DNA of 64,000 bases from a virus: positions 1-64,000 of IMG/VR virus record IMGVR_UViG_3300036790_000366; one strand, given 5' to 3'. Shown here piece after piece: positions 45,536-53,451 of this stretch. The notes below the pieces were generated by a model. It had not been told where the DNA came from. It ran no database searches and was given only the letters and a program-made list of their open reading frames with translations. Within the stretch, counting starts at the first letter, position 1. Every line of letters starts with the position of its first letter. The position numbers and the translations under genes are program-made.

Positions 45536-46593
45536 CCGTCCCTCTTCTTGGCGGCTGGGGCGCTTCCAGCCGCTTCTACTCCGTCCACCGTTCCCGCCAG
45601 CATCTCCTTCAGCTTCTCCAGCGGAACGTGCCCACGGAACAGTTCGGGGACCATTCTCTTGCTGTCGTCCGGATGCCACCACTTGCCCCTCTCGTAGCCG
45701 AGAAGACCGTTGTCGAGTGCTTGGTTGGCCAGGTACGACCAGTCGTCGATCTGGCCCTTCTCCAAGTCGTAGACGAAGTTCGTCTCCCGGTGCGGCTTGT
45801 TCAGCTTGGACTTCTTCACGTCCACCCTGATCCGCATGCCGACGACCTTCTTTATCTTCTTCTTGACCGGACGCCCGTCCTCCCCGGTTATCCAGACCTC
45901 CGTGTCCTCCTTCGCCTTGCCCGCGTGGTACAGGCCGATGATGTAGGAGCAGTAGAACTGGAGCGCACGACCGGCGGGAACTGATTCCTGGCTGCCGAAC
46001 ATGATGTTCGGGTTGGTCCGCGTCTGGTTTATCCAGAGGACCCCGGTGTTCTGGCGCATGGAAGCCGTCAGCTTCCGCATGGCCTTGGACATCATGTCGG
46101 CCTGCCGGGCGAGCTGCTTGGCGTCCCCCATGGACTTGCTGTACTCCGCGCTGGGGAGGAGCGCTGCCACGGAGTCCACCACGATCAGGTCCACCCCTCC
46201 GCGGATGAGGGACTCCATCAAGTCGATGGCCTTCTCGCCAGTTTCCATCTTGTGCTTCGGCGGCATGATCAGATTCAGCGTGTCCACGCCGAGGTTCTTG
46301 GCCCACGCGGAGTCGAAGGACTTCTCCGTGTCCAGCAGTGCGGTCAGCTTCCCGTGTCTCTGAGCCGAGGCGATCAGGCACAACCCGATATAACTTTTCA
46401 GCGTGCTGAAGTCACCGTGGATCATCACGTGCCGACCGAGCGGGAAACCTCCCTGCCAGATCTCGTCCATCGGGGCGAGCCCGGTCGGGATCGTCAGGAT
46501 TTTGAAGTCGTCGTCGCTGGCCAACTTCACCGTTCCGGCACCGAGCTGCTGGTTTACCAGGTCCAGAACTTCCTGCGTGCGCGCACTCGTCAC
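45316..46593 (-). CDS. RecA-like recombinase
   Basis: 425 residues in the zero frame, GTG or ATG at 46593. P-loop GDFSTLKS is at residues 60-67 and Walker B LIVVDSVAAL at D140. An L2-like segment (QTRTNPNIMFGSQ) and ATP-cap region follow. The core ends near residue 330. The last 80-90 residues are Ser/Thr/Lys low complexity and are probably only the shadow of the overlapping nuclease frame. It catalyses strand exchange in phage recombination-dependent replication. The polymerase gene ends 3 nt upstream. Confidence 0.88.
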   Translation of the reverse strand: MTSARTQEVLDLVNQQLGAGTVKLASDDDFKILTIPTGLAPMDEIWQGGFPLGRHVMIHGDFSTLKSYIGLCLIASAQRHGKLTALLDTEKSFDSAWAKNLGVDTLNLIMPPKHKMETGEKAIDLMESLIRGGVDLIVVDSVAALLPSAEYSKSMGDAKQLARQADMMSKAMRKLTASMRQNTGVLWINQTRTNPNIMFGSQESVPAGRALQFYCSYIIGLYHAGKAKEDTEVWITGEDGRPVKKKIKKVVGMRIRVDVKKSKLNKPHRETNFVYDLEKGQIDDWSYLANQALDNGLLGYERGKWWHPDDSKRMVPELFRGHVPLEKLKEMLAGTVDGVEAAGSAPAAKKRDGKRKSASSPSTARGRTATPVRDTRSSTEVTTSKSSRSKTPSSPSVLTSPTSAVSVKKLRPRASKASLSSSSRG

Positions 46594-46596
46594 TCG

Positions 46597-49335
46597 TCAT
46601 GCCTCCAAGCTCTCCAGCGCCCCGGCTTCCTTGAGCGCCTTCATGGTGCCGATCCAGCCGCCGAGAGGCGTGCCGTCGCGCTTAGTCTTCCCGCGCAAGA
46701 GGTCCAAGTACTGGTTCCGGCCGCTCAGGATGCCCGCAGGCAGGCTCTCGGCCAGCTCCTCGATACTACTCCACCCGCCGTCCGGCCGGGCCGCCAGAAT
46801 GCCCGCAGCGCGGTCCGGGGAGATCCCCTTGATGCTGGCCAGCCCCTTGGTGATCGCCTTGCGGCTCACGGCCATCGTCCAGCGCACACCGGCGGTGTTG
46901 ACGTCCGCGGGGAGGATCCGGATGCCGATGCGCCGGGTCTCCTTCACGTACATCAGCTCCTTATCCACCTTCCCCGTGTTCTTGCCCGCCACACTCTCCA
47001 GAGCGGCCGTCATGAACTCCAGCGGGTGGTGCGTCTTGAGGTAGGCACAGCGGTAGGACCGGACGCCGTAGCCGGTGGCGTGCGCCTGATTGAAGCCGTA
47101 CTTCACATACCCCTCGATGTAGTGCCACGCGCCCTCTACGTCCGAGATTCCGTTCTTCTTGCAGATGCCGCGCCACTGCTGCTTGACCTCCTTCGCCCGT
47201 TGTAGGTTCCGGCCGGTCGCGCCCTTGCCGGAGTCCTTGACGATTTTGAAGAAGACGTTGATACCCGCGTAGTCCAGACCGAGGGCCCGCATGATCTGTA
47301 GTACCTGCTCCTGGAACAGGACGCACCCGTAAGTCGGTTTGAGAGCTTCCTCGAAAGCTCGGTGCGGGTACCGGAGATTCGCCCGTAGCGCCTTGTTCTT
47401 GCGACGTTCGAGGTATAGGTCCGTGACTCCGGAGTCCATGCACGCCGGGCGGAATAGGGACGCCGCAAGTATGCAGTCCAGTGTGCTTCGTATTCCCATA
47501 GCCTGCGCACCTTTCGCCATGGCATAGCCTTCAAACTGGAATACGGCATTGTGGGTCCTCCCTTCCGAGAGGCTGGTGCAGGTCGCCGGATCGTCCAGCG
47601 GTATCCAGGAGAAGTCTGCCTTGTCCTTGCGGCCCATGAGCTCTTGCGCTCGTGCCATGACCCACAGAGTACGCTGCCCGAGGACGTCATCTTTCAGGAA
47701 CCCCACTTTCTCCACGTCGTCCATCGTGTACTGGCTGACGATGGTGTCGCTGGACGGGACCAGCATGGTGGGGACATATTCTTCGAGCCTCAGGTGGGCG
47801 CCCGGCAGAAGAAGTCCCGAGGCGTGCACGCCGTGCGAGCGGAACGGGGTGGACTTCGCCAGCTTCCGCACGCCGTTGTAGTCCTTGGTGCTGATCTTCT
47901 TGATTTCCGCGATGGTGTCGATGCCCTTGCCGAACCGGGCGTTGAACGCGGCCGGTGTGAGCCGACTGCGCATGTACGCGTTGTAGGAGACCAGGATGGA
48001 ACCCTTGCCGTCGTCGCGCTCCCCCAGCATGGAGTAGTTCCCGATGGCGATGGCGCCGTACTTGTGCTTGATGTACTCGACCAGTTCCCCGCGACGGATG
48101 TCCTCGATGTCGATGTCGATGTCCGGCGGCTTCTGCCTGTCGAGAGAAAGGAAACGCTCGAACGTCAGGCCCCACTGAACCGGGTCCACCTGCGTGATGC
48201 CGAGACAGAAGCAGACGAGGGAGGCGTTCGCAGAGCCGCGGGCCTCGATGACGATTTTCTTCCGATTGCAGAACTCGACAAGATCGAGGACGTGCAGGAA
48301 GTAGTCGGCGTACCCGAGCTTGTTGATGATTCCCAGCTCGTAGAGAAGGCGGTCCCGGTACTTCCCTTCCTGGTTCCCGGAGGTATCGATGACCCGGTTC
48401 ATACTCAGGCCGAGAAGACCCTTGTAGACCTTGTCCCGCAAGTCCTGCTTGGGGGTCTTTGACATCTTCGGGACGAAGGGGTTGTAGGAGTCCAGCGCTG
48501 GCATCTCCAGGTCGTGCAGGGACAGCACCAGCTCGTGCCCTTCCTCCGACCTCTCCCACTGCCTCTTGGTGTAGTGGGACTGCACCCACTCCGTGGAGGC
48601 GAAGTGGTAGCTGTCCCCGGGGAACTCCGCCTCGTCCCCCTTCCGGAACACCATCTTCTTCATGGTGTTGTGCGCCGCCTTGTCTGACGGCTTCAGGTAG
48701 TGGCTGTCCTGCGTGGCCACCACGGGCAGCCCTACTTCGTCCGCGATCTGGACGAGGGCTTCCACGATGTCGTCGTCGGTCCAGCCGTCCGGGTGCGGCG
48801 TCTCGTGGTTCTGCACTTCCACGAAGGTGTTCGGGAACCACTGGGCGTACATCTCGGCTACCGCGCGAGCTTGGACAGGGCCTTTTGTAACCAGCGTCTG
48901 CTGAAGGAGTCCAAAATAACAGCCAGTGAGAAGGACCAGAGAGCCCACGGCCCCGCTGTCAGCCAGGGCTGCCAGGTCGGATAGATCATGCCGAGGAAAG
49001 CGATTGAAATGCGGACGGGTGTGAGACAGAGAACTGAAGCTGGCAAGGCTGCGGAAGCCAGACAGATCAGTAGCCAGTAGACCGAAGTGATGACGCGGCG
49101 CCTTGCCGTCGTTGACGTCCTCCACCAGGTATCCCTCAAAACCTGGAAAAACTTGAACACCTTGCTTCTTGCCTTCTGTGTAGAGCTGGACCGTTCCGGA
49201 CATGCTCCCGTGGTCGGTGAGGGCCATGGCTGGCTGCCCCCACCCCTTCGCGTGCGCCACCATGTCCGCGACGGACTGTGTGGAGTCGACACAGGAGAAC
49301 TTCGAGTGCGCGTGCAAGTGGGAGAAGTAAGTCAC
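46597..49335 (-). CDS. DnaE-like DNA polymerase III alpha subunit
   Basis: 912 residues, GTG at 49335 after GGAAGGCGAACG. The PHP domain starts at once (YFSHLHAHSKFSCVDS; H6, H8). The C-family palm carries PDIDIDIEDIRR (D405, D407) and a further catalytic Asp later. The segments GSANASLVCFCLGITQVDPV, TYGCVLFQEQVLQIMRALG, YGFNQAHATGYGV and the C-terminal HhH (IKGISPDRAAGILA) are all in DnaE order. It is shorter than bacterial DnaE (about 1160) because C-terminal clamp-binding/OB parts are reduced. It indicates self-reliant replication. Confidence 0.92.
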   Translation of the reverse strand: MTYFSHLHAHSKFSCVDSTQSVADMVAHAKGWGQPAMALTDHGSMSGTVQLYTEGKKQGVQVFPGFEGYLVEDVNDGKAPRHHFGLLATDLSGFRSLASFSSLSHTRPHFNRFPRHDLSDLAALADSGAVGSLVLLTGCYFGLLQQTLVTKGPVQARAVAEMYAQWFPNTFVEVQNHETPHPDGWTDDDIVEALVQIADEVGLPVVATQDSHYLKPSDKAAHNTMKKMVFRKGDEAEFPGDSYHFASTEWVQSHYTKRQWERSEEGHELVLSLHDLEMPALDSYNPFVPKMSKTPKQDLRDKVYKGLLGLSMNRVIDTSGNQEGKYRDRLLYELGIINKLGYADYFLHVLDLVEFCNRKKIVIEARGSANASLVCFCLGITQVDPVQWGLTFERFLSLDRQKPPDIDIDIEDIRRGELVEYIKHKYGAIAIGNYSMLGERDDGKGSILVSYNAYMRSRLTPAAFNARFGKGIDTIAEIKKISTKDYNGVRKLAKSTPFRSHGVHASGLLLPGAHLRLEEYVPTMLVPSSDTIVSQYTMDDVEKVGFLKDDVLGQRTLWVMARAQELMGRKDKADFSWIPLDDPATCTSLSEGRTHNAVFQFEGYAMAKGAQAMGIRSTLDCILAASLFRPACMDSGVTDLYLERRKNKALRANLRYPHRAFEEALKPTYGCVLFQEQVLQIMRALGLDYAGINVFFKIVKDSGKGATGRNLQRAKEVKQQWRGICKKNGISDVEGAWHYIEGYVKYGFNQAHATGYGVRSYRCAYLKTHHPLEFMTAALESVAGKNTGKVDKELMYVKETRRIGIRILPADVNTAGVRWTMAVSRKAITKGLASIKGISPDRAAGILAARPDGGWSSIEELAESLPAGILSGRNQYLDLLRGKTKRDGTPLGGWIGTMKALKEAGALESLEA

Positions 49336-49354
49336 CGTTCGCCTTCCGGTACGA

Positions 49355-49398
49355 GAAAGCCCCCTCCGCATCTGTGGAATACGAAGGGGGCGGCTTTC
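49355..49398 (-). terminator. Leftward terminator-like hairpin
   Basis: On the minus strand a 12-pair stem with one bulge (GAAAGCC/GGCTTTC plus C-rich inner pairs) ends in CTTTCTC, between the acidic-tail protein gene and the polymerase gene. Confidence 0.65.
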
Positions 49399-49412
49399 AG
49401 GGACGGGACGGC

Positions 49413-50567
49413 CTACTCCTCGTCGTCGTCCTCTTCTTCCTCGTCATCGTCGTCGGCCTCCACGTACGGGAGCAGCCACGCACGCAGCTTCTCCGCGTTG
49501 TTGAAGGTGGACTTCTTGGGCGTCCCGTCGCACTCCTCCGAGAGCTTCTGGAGCGCTTCCAGGTCCATCTTGGGGAGGTCTTCGGCGGTCACGTAGCCGC
49601 CGTCCTCACCCTCGTCGTCTTCGTCGTCGTCTTCCTCGTCCTGGTCGTCCTCGTCCTCTTCTTCCTCCGAGGCGGCACGGACGAGCGCCTTCAGCTCGTC
49701 ACGGAGAGCGTCCTCCGACTTCCCCTTGATGGGGACGTTGCTCTCCTCCGCGACTTCACGGAGCTGCTTGAGGGTGTAGTCGTCCAGGTCCTCTTCGGTC
49801 AGGACGCCGTCCTCGTCGGACTCGTCTTCATCCTCGTCAGCAGCATCGTCATCGTCGTCGTCATCGGACTCTTCGTCGTCGTCCTCGAAGTCGTCCTCTT
49901 CCTCATCGTCCTCAGCGTCGAATGCCTCGTCGGAAGACTCGTCGTCCTCAGCAGAATCATCAGCCACCTCCTCCCGAAAGTAACCGTTCTTCTCCATCTG
50001 GGCGAGGATCGACTTCTTGACGAGGGTTTCCTCCAGCCGCTCGTCCCCCTCGCATAGCTCCTTGAAGATCTTCCGAAGTTCCGGAAGGGAAGTGTGGCTC
50101 TCCAGCCGCTCCCGGTCGTAGACCTCGCCGATGACGCTCTTGCTCGGCTCGACCATCGCACGGCGGGCCGGTCCGTCCTTGCGGCGCGGTCCGCTCTGCT
50201 TCGGCGCGTCCAGCTCGGAGACGGCCTTTGCGGTGTCCACGGCGAAGTCGAGGACTTCCCCGTACTCCGCCCAGTAGGCGGCGTGCAGCTCGTCCGCGAC
50301 GTGCCGGGCCTTGCGTGCGTCCAGCTCCGCCCGCAGGACGTCATGCGCCTGAATCTTGGAGCGCGAGGACACGGTCTCCCGCACTTCCTGGACGGGCTTG
50401 GCAGCGGGCTTGCGGGCCGGGGCGCTGCGCTTGGCTGCCGGGGGAGCTGCCTTGCGGGCGGGGGCGGCAGCGGCCCTCTTGGCGGCCGGAGCGGGCTTCG
50501 CGGCGGGCCGGGCGGTGCGGGACGAAGTCGCCTTCTTCGCCGGAGCGGTACGGGTACGGGTAGCCAT
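49413..50567 (-). CDS. Bipolar protein: basic H1-like N-terminus, very acidic C-terminus (384 aa)
   Basis: ATG at 50567 after GAGAGACA. Residues 1-60 are Lys/Ala/Pro/Arg-rich like histone H1 tails. Residues 65-190 are folded and helical. Residues 200-250 and 310-335 are almost pure Asp/Glu. Between them lies a SAP/LEM-like helix pair (TEEDLDDYTLKQLREVAEES). Last residues are Asp/Glu again. A DNA-organising or nucleoid-interfering role is plausible. It sits between the SSB-like protein and the polymerase, with its own terminator. Confidence 0.75.
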   Translation of the reverse strand: MATRTRTAPAKKATSSRTARPAAKPAPAAKRAAAAPARKAAPPAAKRSAPARKPAAKPVQEVRETVSSRSKIQAHDVLRAELDARKARHVADELHAAYWAEYGEVLDFAVDTAKAVSELDAPKQSGPRRKDGPARRAMVEPSKSVIGEVYDRERLESHTSLPELRKIFKELCEGDERLEETLVKKSILAQMEKNGYFREEVADDSAEDDESSDEAFDAEDDEEEDDFEDDDEESDDDDDDDAADEDEDESDEDGVLTEEDLDDYTLKQLREVAEESNVPIKGKSEDALRDELKALVRAASEEEEDEDDQDEEDDDEDDEGEDGGYVTAEDLPKMDLEALQKLSEECDGTPKKSTFNNAEKLRAWLLPYVEADDDDEEEEDDDEE

Positions 50568-50603
50568 TGTCTCTCGGAATCCTTTTTCTTCAGTGGTATG
50601 GGT

Positions 50604-51437
50604 TTACTTGCGGAGCTTGCGGACCCGGGACGCTTCCGGGTGACGGGACTTCTCGGGCTTGAACTCGTCGTACCCGTCTTCACGGGCCGGGCGCTTCTTC
50701 TTCTTCACCGGAGGACTGGCCGAAGAAGTGCGGGCTGGCTTGCGGCGCGGTCGGTACTCTTCCTCTTCCTCTTCCTCTTCCTCTTCCTCGGGCTCCTCTT
50801 CGTCGTCTTCCTCTTCGTCGTCCTCGTAGTCGTCTTCCTCCTCGGGCTCCTCCCGGGAACGGCGCGTCGGGCGCGACTTGGACTTCGGCTTGGAGGAACG
50901 CGGTTCCTCGTCCTCGGGCTCTTCGCCGCCCGGGTCGAATCCGAGTTCCGAGATGATGGCCGCTTCCACGTCCAGAAGCGTGTACCGGGAGAGGTCGCAC
51001 CTGGTGGGGTCCAGACGATCCGCGCCGTAGGTCGTGTTCTCCTTGGTGGAACCCTCGCGCCAGATCGTGTAGTCCGCGGTCGTGATGGGGCGGTCGATCT
51101 TCCCGGCCACGCTGTCCGCGAGCTGGGAAGTCATCTGGATGATGCGCACCTTGCCGGACTCGCGGTCCAGAACGTTCGTGAGAACACGCTTCGACGGGGA
51201 ATTTCCGCTCTGGCAGCTCTCGCAGCTCTTGCGCCCGTCCGGATCCGAACACCAGACGAACTCGCCCGCGACGTAATGCTGCGCAGCCTCGTACCAGTCC
51301 TTCGGCTCTTGCAGGTACCGAACAGTGAACTGTTCGTCAGCCTTGAGCCGCCAGAGGAAGTCGGCACCCCCGCTGGCGCCCTTCTTGATTGCGGCACGCG
51401 CCTTCTTCGACGTGCCGTACTGCTTCGCTAATGCCAC
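50604..51437 (-). CDS. Candidate ssDNA-binding protein with acidic C-terminal region (277 aa)
   Basis: GTG at 51437 after AGGAGAG. The N-terminal 180 residues look like one folded domain (FLWRLKADEQFTVRYLQEPK) with a Cys cluster (WCSDPDGRKSCESCQSG). Then follow a long Glu/Asp run, Arg/Lys stretches and a basic C-terminus. Zinc-containing DNA-binding core plus acidic region resembles phage T4 gp32-type organisation. The position among replication genes supports it. This is inference from architecture, not a clear family match. Confidence 0.65.
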   Translation of the reverse strand: MALAKQYGTSKKARAAIKKGASGGADFLWRLKADEQFTVRYLQEPKDWYEAAQHYVAGEFVWCSDPDGRKSCESCQSGNSPSKRVLTNVLDRESGKVRIIQMTSQLADSVAGKIDRPITTADYTIWREGSTKENTTYGADRLDPTRCDLSRYTLLDVEAAIISELGFDPGGEEPEDEEPRSSKPKSKSRPTRRSREEPEEEDDYEDDEEEDDEEEPEEEEEEEEEEEYRPRRKPARTSSASPPVKKKKRPAREDGYDEFKPEKSRHPEASRVRKLRK

Positions 51438-51514
51438 GGATTCTCTCCTGAGATTTTTGCCGGGCCGGAGTCGCCACACTAGCACGGCTCCGGCTTAGCC
51501 GTCGATGACGCAGG

Positions 51515-51709
51515 TCAGATGCCGTAGGTGGAGTGACCCTCCCATTCACAGGGGCACCCGGAGGTCTTACCGTTCGTGAAAAGGACGGTCGGATCGATTC
51601 CGCTTCGCCGCACCGTTGCCTCGTACAGCGGATTTGGTGACCTCTGGATTTCGCTCGGGACGACGCTTCCCTGAATCACGTTGTGGCTGTCGCCCGGGGA
51701 ACTGCTCAT
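51515..51709 (-). CDS. Small hypothetical protein (64 aa)
   Basis: ATG at 51709 with a good AAGGAG site. Ser/Pro-rich N-terminus, then SGIDPTVLFTNGKTSGCPCE. Overlaps the previous gene by about 143 nt in another frame. The ribosome-binding site favours this frame in the overlap. Function unknown. Confidence 0.6.
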   Translation of the reverse strand: MSSSPGDSHNVIQGSVVPSEIQRSPNPLYEATVRRSGIDPTVLFTNGKTSGCPCEWEGHSTYGI

Positions 51710-51866
51710 GCAGCTTCTCCTTCGTCTCTTTGTGTGTCGGCGCTCCTGCCGACTTGGTCTCGTAGAACCAGTGGTACAGGCACTGGACCCTGCCGTCGCA
51801 GGCGCAGAAGTGCTCCTGCGGCCCTGCCGCCGTCTGGTAGACGTCCTTGCGGACTCCGCAGATCAT
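51567..51866 (-). CDS. Hypothetical protein with Cys motif (99 aa)
   Basis: ATG at 51866 in an ATGA overlap with the upstream gene, GGAAGGCAAA upstream. Residues 1-55 (MICGVRKDVYQTAAGPQEHF, CACDGRVQCLYHWFYETKS) look coding. The last 45 are Arg/Asn/Lys-rich and overlap the next gene. The N-terminal part is well supported; the C-terminal part may be passive. Confidence 0.62.
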   Translation of the reverse strand: MICGVRKDVYQTAAGPQEHFCACDGRVQCLYHWFYETKSAGAPTHKETKEKLHEQFPGRQPQRDSGKRRPERNPEVTKSAVRGNGAAKRNRSDRPFHER

Positions 51867-52192
51867 TTTGCCTTCCTCCTGAGCTTCTTCACGGGAGGCA
51901 CGTGCCCGGGGACCTGCTCTCCGGCAGCCACCGCCCGGTCCCGGGCCTCACGCTGGTCTCTGACGGCCTGCTGCTGCTTGCTGAGCACCGGAGGGCGCTC
52001 GGCACGCTCCAGGGCCGCCACGGCGCTCTCCGGGATTTCCAGCACCAGGACGGGACCGAGCTCCGGATGCACCTGGTAGTGGAACCTGGCCCGCGGTCCG
52101 GCCCCCAGCGTCTCGGCCTGACCCACGAAGTCCTTCAGCGCTTGCAGGTATTCGGAGTACTCGGTCAGGCGCAGGACCACGCGGCGGCTCAC
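51863..52192 (-). CDS. Hypothetical protein (109 aa)
   Basis: GTG at 52192 in a GTGA overlap. A beta-alpha N-terminal domain (RVVLRLTEYSEYLQALKDFV, PVLVLEIPESAVAALER) and a basic, Gln/Arg-rich helix with a Pro/Lys tail. No family recognised. Confidence 0.72.
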   Translation of the reverse strand: MSRRVVLRLTEYSEYLQALKDFVGQAETLGAGPRARFHYQVHPELGPVLVLEIPESAVAALERAERPPVLSKQQQAVRDQREARDRAVAAGEQVPGHVPPVKKLRRKAK

Positions 52193-52734
52193 TTCGTCCT
52201 CCGCAGCTTCTTCGTCGGCTTCAGTACTTTCTGCGGGGCTGGCTCCTCCGGCTTGGGCCTCGGGCCCGGAGGGAGCTTGCTGCGCCGACTGGCCGCCACC
52301 TCTTCCGTCTCCTTGGCGGTGAGCAGGTTCGGCGGCTGCATGGCCATGGCGTTCTTCGGCGGGTTCTTGGCCACCTCCTCAGCACGTTCGGCGAGAAGCG
52401 CCGCCTTCTTCTCGTCACCGGCCACCGACCACGACGGCGGGAAAGTACCCGGCTTGCGGTCCATCGTCTTCGGGTCGAAGTCCATATGACGGCACATCTT
52501 TCCGTCGATCAGGTAGTAGCCACCGGTGGAGGTGACTCTGGCATCCGGAAACTCCGCGAGGATCGCCTTCTGGATCCGCTCCATGAACTCTTCGTAGAGG
52601 ATGTTCCTGGAGTCGTTCCCCTGGGAGATCGTGTAGGAGTTCTGCACTTCGATCTGCACCGACTTCTGCACCGCCCTACCGGTGTCCGTCGGCTTCTTCT
52701 GCGCCGCCACCTTCGGACGCAGCATCTTCGCCAT
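52189..52734 (-). CDS. Hypothetical protein (181 aa)
   Basis: ATG at 52734 chosen over the upstream ATG because AAGGAGGAG precedes it correctly. An alpha/beta core (SRNILYEEFMERIQKAILAE, ARVTSTGGYYLIDGKMCRHM), then a Pro/Lys-rich C-terminus (RPKPEEPAPQKVLKPTKK). No family recognised. First gene after a strong hairpin, so possibly a separate promoter lies here. Confidence 0.75.
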   Translation of the reverse strand: MAKMLRPKVAAQKKPTDTGRAVQKSVQIEVQNSYTISQGNDSRNILYEEFMERIQKAILAEFPDARVTSTGGYYLIDGKMCRHMDFDPKTMDRKPGTFPPSWSVAGDEKKAALLAERAEEVAKNPPKNAMAMQPPNLLTAKETEEVAASRRSKLPPGPRPKPEEPAPQKVLKPTKKLRRTK

Positions 52735-52765
52735 CTGCTCCTCCTTCATACTGCCGGGTTTCCAA

Positions 52766-52798
52766 GCTCCCCCTCCCCGCGACCATCGGGGAGGGAGG
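52766..52798 (-). terminator. GC-rich terminator-like hairpin
   Basis: CCCTCCCCG/CGGGGAGGG with a 7-nt loop, extendable by further C/G pairs, between the genes at 52817 and 52734. It lacks a T run. It may attenuate or protect rather than end transcription fully. Confidence 0.55.
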
Positions 52799-52816
52799 GC
52801 AAGGGAATCCTACAGA

Positions 52817-53008
52817 CTATCCGTAGACGTCCGACATGATGACGATCTCGGGGTCAGGGAGTTCTCGAACGACCAGCGGAGAAAGCTCGTGGAAGCATTC
52901 GCTCTCCGAGACGATGCTCCTGGCCTCCTTCTCGGTTTCAGCCTGGACCACCGCCATGGAGGACAAGCCATAGGCTGGCTCGTCCGTGGTGAAGAGGAAC
53001 ACCTTCAT
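52817..53008 (-). CDS. Small acidic hypothetical protein (63 aa)
   Basis: ATG at 53008 in a TGATG overlap. A beta-alpha-beta pattern (MKVFLFTTDEPAYGLSSMAV, VVQAETEKEARSIVSE) like a small ferredoxin-like domain. No family recognised. Confidence 0.72.
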   Translation of the reverse strand: MKVFLFTTDEPAYGLSSMAVVQAETEKEARSIVSESECFHELSPLVVRELPDPEIVIMSDVYG

Positions 53009-53451
53009 CACAGGGAATCCGCGCTCGGGTTGACCCACTTGACGGACGGGGTGGACGGCTCGATCCGGACCATGAACTTCTCCACGTCCTTCACGTCGAT
53101 GTCCCCGAGCGCCAGCAGGGCGTGCAGCTTGTCCGGGTCGAGCTCCTGCGTGCTCGCCTTCTTCCAGAGGTTCTTCTCCTTCAGGTACTCGATGAGCGGG
53201 GCCACGTCCCACTTCTGGCCCGCGTCGCCCTGCGACACCTTCGCCCCGAGCTCCTTGCCGTCGAGCTGGAAGCGGATCGTCTTGCCGTTCACCCCGATCA
53301 GCTCGGAGAGTTCGGGCACGAGTTCCGCCGAGTACTCCTTCCGGACGTCCTCCGCATCCTTCGCCTGCACCGAGAGCCGCTTGAGCATGGCCAAGTGCTC
53401 CCGGGCGTCGTCCAGGGCGCGCTTCTCCGCCAGCTCCTCGTTGATGGACAT
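53008..53451 (-). CDS. Hypothetical protein (147 aa)
   Basis: ATG at 53451 directly after the VWA gene's stop. A coiled-coil N-terminus (NEELAEKRALDDAREHLAML) and a folded C-terminus (TIRFQLDGKELGAKVSQGDA, LHALLALGDIDVKDVEKF). It may be an accessory of the MoxR/VWA pair, judging by tight linkage only. Confidence 0.72.
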   Translation of the reverse strand: MSINEELAEKRALDDAREHLAMLKRLSVQAKDAEDVRKEYSAELVPELSELIGVNGKTIRFQLDGKELGAKVSQGDAGQKWDVAPLIEYLKEKNLWKKASTQELDPDKLHALLALGDIDVKDVEKFMVRIEPSTPSVKWVNPSADSL

